A DNA stretch of 64,000 nucleotides, from the NCBI GenBank assembly GCA_018110985.1, contig JAGAWT010000028.1, forward strand, positions 1 through 64,000, in the 5' to 3' direction. This document shows positions 56,484 through 62,973 of this stretch, in pieces. The position numbers were made by a program, and so were the translations under genes. The notes under the pieces are model-generated. The model saw only the letters and a list, made by a program, of their open reading frames with translations, did not search any database and was not told the origin of the DNA. The DNA is from Oscillospiraceae bacterium. GTDB taxonomy: Bacteria > Bacillota > Clostridia > Oscillospirales > Ruminococcaceae. Position 1 is the stretch's first letter. Every line of letters starts with the position of its first letter.

Positions 56484-58565
56484 TCATACACCGAAGGGAG
56501 AAAAGAAGCCGTTTCTGCGGTTTTCATCCGATGGCGGAGCTTCTCCGGCAAAAGGTGCGGAGCCGTTTCCGGATCTGCCCGTATCATCGGGGGATCGTCC
56601 GTTCTCAAAGCTCCCGTACCCCTGTCTGCCGCCGAAGCCGTCTCTGCCGCCAAAGCCGTTCATCCCCGGGAAGCCGCCAAAGCCCTGCACCGCATTTCCG
56701 CTATCATCTATGGATGTGAGCCCCGAAAGGGTAACATCGGTCCTTTTACTGCCGTTCACATAGAGAGAATAGGTGCTGCCGTCGGCGAGTATATCTCCCG
56801 AAAGAGTGAAAAAGTCTGCATCTCTTACAGGAACATAGGTGCAAAGAACACTGCCGCTCCTGTCCTTTATCTCTATGGTGCTGCCGGCAGACAGCGGAGA
56901 GCCGAAATACACTGCCAGTGCTCCGCCGCTGCATGAGGTGACGGTCTGAGCCATTCCCGATGAGCCGCCCGCAGCCAGTACGCCGCCTGTCTGAACAAAG
57001 CTGCCGTCGTAGTCGAGAGCAGAGTTGCCCTGATCCCGTGAGCCGCTGACAGTCACCTTTCCGCCGCTCATGGTCATGGAATCATTGGAGTCCAGTCCGT
57101 CACCTGCCGAATCCACCGTAAGCTCTCCGCCTGTGATGTTTATAAGGCTTTTACCGTCGGACTGCATGAAATTCCCGGAGCCGCTGCCGTCGGAGGCATT
57201 GAGCCCGTCATCCGAGGCTGTTACCCTGAAGCTGCCGCCATTAAAGTCTATGAGCGGGGATTCTATGCCCTCCCATGAGGTGAGTATCTCACAGCTTCCG
57301 CCGTCTATGGTGATGCTGTTTTCTGCGTGTATCCCGTCATCCCCGGAGGAGAGGGAAAGGGTGCCGCCGCTTATCATGAGGCTGTCATCGGTATGCAAGG
57401 AATCATCTGCCGAATCTATGGTGACGTTCCCGCCTTCTATGACCACAGAACAGGATGCCTTTATACCCTTTGCGGATGTGCCGCTCTGTTCGTCCGAGTC
57501 TGTTGTGGAGTCCGAGCGTCCCCATCCGAAAGACTGTGTATGTGCGGCGCCGTTCTTATGACCGCCGCCTGCGGTGACTGTCACATCCCCGCCGGAAAGG
57601 GATACGGTGCCCTTGCCTTCTTCATCGGTCTCGGTGGATACTATGCCGTCGCCGCCGCAGGTCACTTTTACGCTGCCCCCCGTGACGATCACGCTGTCCT
57701 TGCCTTTTATGCCGTCATTTATGGCTGTGACGGTGATATTGCCGTTTTTTATCTTTATGTCGTTCTTTGACTGTATCCCGTTTTTGTAGTTCCCTTCCAC
57801 ATAAAGGCTGCCTGTGCCCTTTATGGCAATATCCTCCTCGGAGTAAATGCAGGCGGAAGGATCATCCTCACCGTTCATGGCATAGACCTGTGTATCGGAA
57901 AAGCTGTTTACGGTGCCCTCCGAAAGGGTGAGTGTCACCTTGTCGGCGGATCTTATATACAGAGGGCTGCCCGTTTTGTCGCTCCCCCTGATGGTCACGC
58001 CGTCAAGTATGAGCTCCGCCTCCTCTTCCTTTGATATGTCCACGATCATCTGTCCGGTAAGGCTGCCGCTTATGCGGTATACACCGCCCTTTTCAATGAC
58101 GAGCGAAGAACCGCTTGCCGCAGCTCCCGTGCCGCTGACGCTGATGCCATTGTCCGAAAGGACTATGACTGCATTCTCTTCTCCCTGCACAGCGGGGATG
58201 TCTTCCTCTGCCCCGATCTCGGAGGACAATACCTCTGCCGATGTGTAAACGGTGCTTTCCGTCTGCGGGGATGTGGTCAAGCCGGTCACATCTTCCTTTC
58301 GGGATGACACTGCGGGGGCCGTTATGGTAGGCGGGGATGTAAGCTCCGTGCTTTGTACGGAGGTCACGGTCTCCGTTTCGTTTTGTGCTGTACTTTCACG
58401 GGTGGTCTCTGTGCCCTCTCCACTGCTCTCAGCGGTAATGGCGGCTGTCATCTCGGACAGCTCCGTGCTGTCTGCTGCGCTGTTATCAGCGGGGACGCCG
58501 CAGGCGGAAAAGAGGATACTCAGTGAAAATATACCTATGAACCTTTTGGGAGTTGTCTTTTTCAT
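56484..58565 (-). CDS. Carbohydrate-binding lipoprotein, Cthe_2159-like beta-helix
   Basis: 693 residues. Signal MKKTTPKRFIGIFSLSILFSACG with lipobox, then a Thr/Ser/Glu-rich linker of about 110 residues. The core is a long right-handed beta-helix of repeated short turns (GGVYRISGSLTG, DIAIKGTGSLYVEG, NDGIKGKDSVIVTGGSV, GDDGIHAENSITIDGG, GDGLDSNDSMTMSGGKV), the pattern of Cthe_2159-type calcium-dependent polysaccharide-binding proteins. The C-terminus is Gly/Arg/Phe-rich and probably disordered. It should bind pectin or cellulose outside the cell. Last gene of the VTC operon; its stop codon is the triplet flanking repeat copy 4. Confidence 0.85.
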   Translation of the reverse strand: MKKTTPKRFIGIFSLSILFSACGVPADNSAADSTELSEMTAAITAESSGEGTETTRESTAQNETETVTSVQSTELTSPPTITAPAVSSRKEDVTGLTTSPQTESTVYTSAEVLSSEIGAEEDIPAVQGEENAVIVLSDNGISVSGTGAAASGSSLVIEKGGVYRISGSLTGQMIVDISKEEEAELILDGVTIRGSDKTGSPLYIRSADKVTLTLSEGTVNSFSDTQVYAMNGEDDPSACIYSEEDIAIKGTGSLYVEGNYKNGIQSKNDIKIKNGNITVTAINDGIKGKDSVIVTGGSVKVTCGGDGIVSTETDEEGKGTVSLSGGDVTVTAGGGHKNGAAHTQSFGWGRSDSTTDSDEQSGTSAKGIKASCSVVIEGGNVTIDSADDSLHTDDSLMISGGTLSLSSGDDGIHAENSITIDGGSCEILTSWEGIESPLIDFNGGSFRVTASDDGLNASDGSGSGNFMQSDGKSLINITGGELTVDSAGDGLDSNDSMTMSGGKVTVSGSRDQGNSALDYDGSFVQTGGVLAAGGSSGMAQTVTSCSGGALAVYFGSPLSAGSTIEIKDRSGSVLCTYVPVRDADFFTLSGDILADGSTYSLYVNGSKRTDVTLSGLTSIDDSGNAVQGFGGFPGMNGFGGRDGFGGRQGYGSFENGRSPDDTGRSGNGSAPFAGEAPPSDENRRNGFFSPFGV

Positions 58566-58590
58566 AAAAGCACCTTCTTCTGAAAGGCTG

Positions 58591-59268
58591 TCAAAGCTCC
58601 TCCGGAAGGGTCAGTACACGGGAGCAGCTTACAGTCAGGTTGCCGTTTCTTGTGCGGATATTGTCTATCATATCCTTGGAGCTCTTTTCCTTTTTCATCG
58701 CTATGTCGTAGCGCAGCTCATAAAGGGAGCCCATGTTGGTGGTCCTGGTGATCCTGAGGTCGTGGAGGGAGGTGTATTCCTCCAGTATATCATCGAAAGC
58801 GCCCTCGAAATCCAGATCTTCAGGCACCACTATCTTCAGCTCCATCTGGTTTTCCTTTGCACCGCCGAAATTCACAGCGCTCAGTATCAGCATGAGGATG
58901 CAGACACAGGCGGTCATGACAAAGGCGAACATTATGTAGCCCATGCCCGTTGCAAGACCGACAGCCATGGCGAGGAAGATATCCGCTATCTCCTTTGATG
59001 AGCCGGGTGCGGAGCGGAAACGCACCAGAGAGAAAGCGCCCAGCACTGCCACGCCTGTTCCTATGTTGCCGTTTACCATCATTATCACCGACTGGACGAT
59101 AACGGGCAGCAGTATGAGAGTTGAGACGAAATTCTTGCTGTAACGGTTCTTGAAGCTGTAGCAAAGAGAGATGATGAGCCCGCAGAGGGCAGCCGAGCCG
59201 CAGCAGATAAGGAAATCCGACAGTGATATCTCGGATGAGGTTATAATACTTGTAAACATTACATTCAT
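58591..59268 (-). CDS. DUF4956 membrane protein
   Basis: 225 residues. Four membrane helices in the first 130 residues (FLICCGSAALCGLIISLCYSF, FVSTLILLPVIVQSVIMMV, IADIFLAMAVGLATGMGYIMF, FVMTACVCILMLILSAV) with the conserved GTGVAVLGAFSLVRFRSAPG loop, then a soluble tail. This is DUF4956, commonly found beside VTC-domain proteins and CotH or carbohydrate-binding proteins in clostridia. It lies between those two partners here. Confidence 0.88.
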   Translation of the reverse strand: MNVMFTSIITSSEISLSDFLICCGSAALCGLIISLCYSFKNRYSKNFVSTLILLPVIVQSVIMMVNGNIGTGVAVLGAFSLVRFRSAPGSSKEIADIFLAMAVGLATGMGYIMFAFVMTACVCILMLILSAVNFGGAKENQMELKIVVPEDLDFEGAFDDILEEYTSLHDLRITRTTNMGSLYELRYDIAMKKEKSSKDMIDNIRTRNGNLTVSCSRVLTLPEEL

Positions 59269-59275
59269 CTGCCTT

Positions 59276-60007
59276 TCATGAGATAGCCATTATCCTGGAG
59301 CTGTAAAAGCCCCACTTGTTTTCTTCTCCCCGTGCTTCCATTTCAAAATAGGCTCCGTATTTGGAGAAGGAAGTGGGATATGCCTTCAGCTCCGACAGGA
59401 AAAAGGCGAGCCACAGTGGCATTGCACCCAGTATCTTTACCTCAAGGAGAACATTCCCCGTGGGAATGAGAAGGTTACCGCTGTCACCGCTTTCGGGGTG
59501 CAGGTCGTTTCGGCGGCAGCGCACATTGAAGTCAAAGGTCATACGCACATCTGTCTCGTCCTTTCCCACCATGGCTATCCTGTCATAGCACATCATAAGG
59601 GCAGGACGGGCATCGTGGAATCTGAAGCTGTAGTCTATCTCCCGCATGATCTGGGAATCAAAGGGCTTTTCGCCTGTCAGTATGTAGGAATTGGCCTGGT
59701 CGAGTGTCATGGGCACCCTGCGCTTGTAGACCGTGCCCCTGAATTTCTTTTTGAGCTCCATGAACACCGTGTGGTCTCCGTTCCTCGGATACCCGTAGGA
59801 GCGCAGCCGCAGCTTTTCCTTGTAAACGGGCTTGGCGATGGAGCTTTTTATCATGGAGTTGTCGGGGGAGTCAAAATACAGGCTGTAGATCGTGGTAAGG
59901 CCGTATTCGTCCACCTTCATGAATTTATCTGTCATGCTGCGCAGTTCCAGGTACTGCTCAGTATCCAGCATATACTTCATTTCCTCTCGTTCAAAAACGG
60001 TGATCAT
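59276..60007 (-). CDS. VTC domain (polyphosphate polymerase-like) protein
   Basis: 243 residues from ATG 60007, chosen because AAGGAAGTGA lies 7 bases upstream; the frame continues into repeat copy 5 but that part is the element. The VTC tunnel-fold pattern is clear: ERKYMLD-type start (FEREEMKYMLD), YSLYFDSPDN, KEKLRLRSYG, FMELKKKFRGTVYKRR, MREIDYSFRF, LLEVKILGAMPLWLA. VTC domains polymerise phosphate or bind triphosphate. First gene of the VTC-DUF4956-carbohydrate-binding operon, whose joint role is unknown. Confidence 0.88.
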   Translation of the reverse strand: MITVFEREEMKYMLDTEQYLELRSMTDKFMKVDEYGLTTIYSLYFDSPDNSMIKSSIAKPVYKEKLRLRSYGYPRNGDHTVFMELKKKFRGTVYKRRVPMTLDQANSYILTGEKPFDSQIMREIDYSFRFHDARPALMMCYDRIAMVGKDETDVRMTFDFNVRCRRNDLHPESGDSGNLLIPTGNVLLEVKILGAMPLWLAFFLSELKAYPTSFSKYGAYFEMEARGEENKWGFYSSRIMAIS

Positions 60008-60034
60008 GACCGTCACTTCCTTTGCTGGTGCTGA

Positions 60035-60137
60035 TACAGATCCTTCCTCGGTGTATAGACGATCTCCAGGCCTCAGATCCCTTATATTCAAGCATTTGCG
60101 GCTTGTTTCTTGTCTATGCATCGGTCAGAAGTTTGTA
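60035..60137 (-). repeat. Palindromic repeat element, copy 5 (inverted)
   Basis: 103 bp in the opposite orientation to the other four, flanked by TGA on the plus strand (60032-60034 and 60138-60140), i.e. TCA on the element strand. Its outermost pairs read TACA/TGTA instead of TACT/AGTA, a compensated change. It lies in the 5' leader region of the VTC gene. Confidence 0.9.
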
Positions 60138-60245
60138 TGAGTATATGATAATCTCCGAAACTTAAATCATTCTTAAAGCAGGGGGCTTTTATGTGTGAGT
60201 ATGATGAAAACATAGGCTCCCATGACCTGTCGTAACAGGGACGCC

Positions 60246-60278
60246 ATAAAAAGCCCCGCCTTTTTTTAAGGCGGGGCT
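60246..60278 (-). terminator. Terminator of tRNA-Pro
   Basis: Minus-strand stem AGCCCCGCC/GGCGGGGCT followed by TTTTTAT, 2 bases after the tRNA 3' end. Confidence 0.9.
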
Positions 60279-60280
60279 GA

Positions 60281-60357
60281 TGGTCGGGGCGACAGGACTC
60301 GAACCTGCGGCATCTTGCTCCCAAAGCAAGCACTCTACCAAACTGAGCTACGCCCCG
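60281..60357 (-). tRNA. tRNA-Pro (UGG)
   Basis: 77 nt including encoded CCA. Acceptor stem CGGGGCG/CGCCCCG with discriminator A, D-arm TAGCTCAGTTTGGTAGA, anticodon stem CTTGC/GCAAG with loop TTTGGGA (anticodon TGG), and T-arm GCAGGTTCGAGTCCTG. The C1 start is typical of tRNA-Pro. Confidence 0.97.
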
Positions 60358-60433
60358 CACTGCACCGTGTTTACGGGTGCAACAAGGATAAGTTTATCAC
60401 ATTTTGGGGCGGTTGTCAAGTGTTTGGAGGATT

Positions 60434-61540
60434 TTATTTTCCGCTTTCGGCGGTCTTGTCCTTTTCGTCCTTATCGGCCTTTTCTCCGTTTGTCGGCTTC
60501 TCTCCGCTGACCGGAGTTTCGGCGGGCGGTGCGGCGGCTGCCTGTTTCTCTGTCGTGTATACGGGAGGCCGTCTTGTGACGGGTGCGGGAGCCGCTTCCC
60601 TGTCCACGGCAGGCGTGGGCTGTGCTTTGGGTGCCTTTGCCCGTCTCTTTTTACTTATGGTGATGACGATGGCTGCAATGACCGCACAGATGACCATATA
60701 GGGGAACAGTGCGATTATCACATACAAAAGCCCTTCCATTACACGCAGGAAACTCTTTCCGCTGTCGGTTATATGATCCCACAGCCTTTCGGGGAAGGTG
60801 GGTTCGTGTACCCTGACTACCTCGGTATACTTGTGCACCTCGCTTATGTGCAGGGTGACGGTGGAAAAGCGGATGCTGCTGTCAAGTGAGGCAAGCTCGC
60901 TCTTGTACTTGTTCAGAGTGCTCTGCACTGTTGTGAGGCGGCTCTCTACGGTTATCATCTCGTCGATGGTCTCCGCACTTTCCATCATTTCCAGGAGCCG
61001 TTCCTCCTCGGTCTCAAGAGCCTTTATCTCCGCTTCGTTATCCGCATAGCGGCGGGTGACATTCTCTGCATTGGTGGATTCAAAGGTCTTCTGTCCGTAG
61101 GATGACAGTCCCGAAAGGAAGGTGCTGAAGCTCTCCGAGGGGATGCGCACCACTATGTCCATGACCCTGTCGCCGGAGCGGACATAGTCATCCCTGTACC
61201 AGCCGCTGTTGTTGGCGGTCTCCGATGAGCTTTCCGTAAAGCCGCCGTATTTGTCTATATCGGCTTTGACGGAGGAAACGGTGTTGTCGTATTCAAGGGT
61301 CTCAAGGTTCACCGTGGCGGTGTATATCATCTTGGCTGCTGCCATGTTCTCGTTTCCGGCAGCACCCGAATCTATATCCTCCGGCTGCTCGTTTTCACTG
61401 TATTCTTCGGTCGCAGCATCGTATGCAGATTGCTTCTCGGCAGGAGCCGATGAGTAATTTGAGCCGCCTGAACTGCCGCAGGAGGAGAGCATCACCGCAC
61501 ACACCAGAAGCGGTGCCAGTGTCTTGAAGTTGATTTTCAT
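60434..61540 (-). CDS. DUF4349 lipoprotein
   Basis: 368 residues. Signal MKINFKTLAPLLVCAVMLSSCG with lipobox. The DUF4349 pattern follows: TATVNLETLEYDNTVSSVKADIDKYGGFTESSS, VVRIPSESFSTFLSGLSSYG, a coiled coil (about 165-225) and STVTLHISE. One C-terminal membrane helix (LYVIIALFPYMVICAVIAAIVITI) precedes a Pro/Lys/Glu-rich cytoplasmic tail. Anchored at both ends, probable envelope protein of unknown role. Confidence 0.88.
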   Translation of the reverse strand: MKINFKTLAPLLVCAVMLSSCGSSGGSNYSSAPAEKQSAYDAATEEYSENEQPEDIDSGAAGNENMAAAKMIYTATVNLETLEYDNTVSSVKADIDKYGGFTESSSETANNSGWYRDDYVRSGDRVMDIVVRIPSESFSTFLSGLSSYGQKTFESTNAENVTRRYADNEAEIKALETEEERLLEMMESAETIDEMITVESRLTTVQSTLNKYKSELASLDSSIRFSTVTLHISEVHKYTEVVRVHEPTFPERLWDHITDSGKSFLRVMEGLLYVIIALFPYMVICAVIAAIVITISKKRRAKAPKAQPTPAVDREAAPAPVTRRPPVYTTEKQAAAAPPAETPVSGEKPTNGEKADKDEKDKTAESGK

Positions 61541-61637
61541 GATCTGTCCTTTCCCGTATATCGGATAAATGTGGTATTATCAGGTATGAAACGGCATGAT
61601 GATCCGTCTGCGTGCATAATATCCTGAGCTTTCTTAC

Positions 61638-61666
61638 AGTTTACACCATAGAACTTACTATGTCAA
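61638..61666 (-). promoter_or_regulatory. Promoter of the DUF4349 gene
   Basis: Minus strand TTGACA (61661-61666), 17-bp spacer, TAAACT (61638-61643). Confidence 0.8.
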
Positions 61667-61811
61667 TAACACTGTGGTCACAATTTGGTTTCATTTGATT
61701 ACAATACAGGAAAGAATATTTACAGCCCGCAGGGCAGGAAGCCATCCTGTCAGTGCGGCCTGAGAGGTGCCGTGTGCAAAAAAATTCTTTTCCCGCAATA
61801 GAATAGTTAAT

Positions 61812-61856
61812 CTCCTTGTGGTATCATCTGTATTTGCTAAAAAATGATACAAGGAG
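61812..61856 (+). promoter_or_regulatory. Hairpin covering the recombinase ribosome-binding site
   Basis: CTCCTTG + TATCAT (61812-61818 and 61822-61827, TGG bulge) pairs with ATGATA + CAAGGAG (61844-61856). The 3' arm contains the AAGGAG Shine-Dalgarno, so translation would be blocked while the 13-bp stem is closed. Confidence 0.7.
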
Positions 61857-61865
61857 AAGAAGAAA

Positions 61866-62831
61866 ATGAAAAATCCCAACGGATACGGAAGTGTCACACG
61901 GCTTTCGGGAAACAGGCGAAGACCCTATATGGTGCGCACCGGAATGGTATATGACAAGAGGACAGGGCAGACGAAACGCCCTGTTCTCGGCTTTTACTGC
62001 ACCGAAAGGGAGGCGCTGGCAGCACTTGCGGAGTACAACCGCAGCCCCTACGAGCTGTCGGAGAGCATTAGCTTTGAGGAGGTCTATCGGTTGTGGATAG
62101 AAAGATCGGGCTTTTCGGGAGAAACGGTGAAGGCGTATAACTGCGCTTTCAGAGCCTGCAGCGAGCTTCACAAAAGAGCGGTGACCTCCCTGCGCACATC
62201 CGATCACCAGAGGGTGCTGGACCGATATCCGGAAAAGAGCCGCTCCTTTCTGTCCCATATCAAGGCGGTGTTCAGAGGGGTGAGCAGCTATGCCATGGGC
62301 TGTGACCTTCCCGTAAGCGACTGCTCCCGCTTTGCGCACATAAGGGAATGTACTGCCTCACGGGGCATACACCGCCCCTTTACGGAAAAGGAGATACAAA
62401 GCCTGTGGCAGGAGGAGCCCTCTGTGCTGCGGGATACCATACTGATACTCATATACAGCGGATGGAGGTGCAGGGAGCTTCTGGAGACCTGCACCGTTGA
62501 TGCGAAAAGGCAGCTTATGCATGGCGGTATGAAGACCAAGGCGGGAAAGGGGCGGACAGTGCCTGTACATCCCCGCATAGCCCCGCTGCTGGAAAAATAC
62601 GGGAATGGCTTCCCCATAAGCTACAGTGCGCTGCGCAGGGGTATGAGGGAGCATTACGGCCACCTGCCCCACGACACGAGACACACGTTCATATCAAGGC
62701 TGCAGACTGCGGGGGCAGATCATGTGTGCATAGAAAGACTGGCAGGACATTCCTCCAGAGGCGTCACGGACAGGGTATACACCCACAAGGACATAAATGA
62801 GCTCAGAAAGGCTGTGAACAAGCTGAAATAG
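61866..62831 (+). CDS. Tyrosine recombinase (phage integrase family)
   Basis: 321 residues. An N-terminal AP2-like/SAM-like arm (NPNGYGSVTRLSGNRRRPYMVR), a core-binding domain (about 70-160) and the catalytic domain. Catalytic residues are all visible: Arg in YSGWRCRELL, Lys in MKTKAGKGRTVP, PHDTRHTF (HxxR), LAGHSS (His) and Tyr in DRVYTHKD. It should cut and rejoin DNA through a 3'-phosphotyrosine. No phage or conjugative genes and no excisionase are nearby; codon use is like the host, so it may be a resident recombinase. The ribosome site is hidden in a hairpin. Confidence 0.93.
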   Translation: MKNPNGYGSVTRLSGNRRRPYMVRTGMVYDKRTGQTKRPVLGFYCTEREALAALAEYNRSPYELSESISFEEVYRLWIERSGFSGETVKAYNCAFRACSELHKRAVTSLRTSDHQRVLDRYPEKSRSFLSHIKAVFRGVSSYAMGCDLPVSDCSRFAHIRECTASRGIHRPFTEKEIQSLWQEEPSVLRDTILILIYSGWRCRELLETCTVDAKRQLMHGGMKTKAGKGRTVPVHPRIAPLLEKYGNGFPISYSALRRGMREHYGHLPHDTRHTFISRLQTAGADHVCIERLAGHSSRGVTDRVYTHKDINELRKAVNKLK

Positions 62832-62900
62832 GGCGGCGGCCCGCCGGAACAGGTGTGCATATCTTAAAGACAGATTATTGTTTTCTAATGATATTTTAAC

Positions 62901-62929
62901 TTGACTTTGTGAAATTTTAGTGATAAAAT
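62901..62929 (+). promoter_or_regulatory. Promoter of the flotillin gene
   Basis: TTGACT (62901-62906), 17-bp spacer, TAAAAT (62924-62929), 44 bases before the ATG. Confidence 0.85.
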
Positions 62930-62973
62930 CAACTTATGGACATAAACTCATGACCATGAGAGGAGAATCATTT

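Noticed and set aside
60008-60121. N-terminal extension of the VTC protein into repeat copy 5
   Set aside because: The frame stays open through the element, and the same peptide (MYRQETSRK...LGDRLYIEEGSVS) can be read from copies 2 and 4, but the VTC gene has a good ribosome site and family-like start at 60007. The peptide is most likely a by-product of the palindrome.
56378-60140. Composite transposon bounded by copies 4 and 5 in inverted orientation
   Set aside because: No transposase lies inside, each copy has its own 3-bp direct repeat with different surroundings, and the enclosed genes have host-like composition. Two independent insertions explain it better.
61866-62831. Prophage or integrative element marked by the tyrosine recombinase and nearby tRNA-Pro
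   Set aside because: No phage, excision or conjugation genes are present, the tRNA is more than 1.5 kb away with an unrelated lipoprotein gene between, and no duplicate of the tRNA 3' end was seen.
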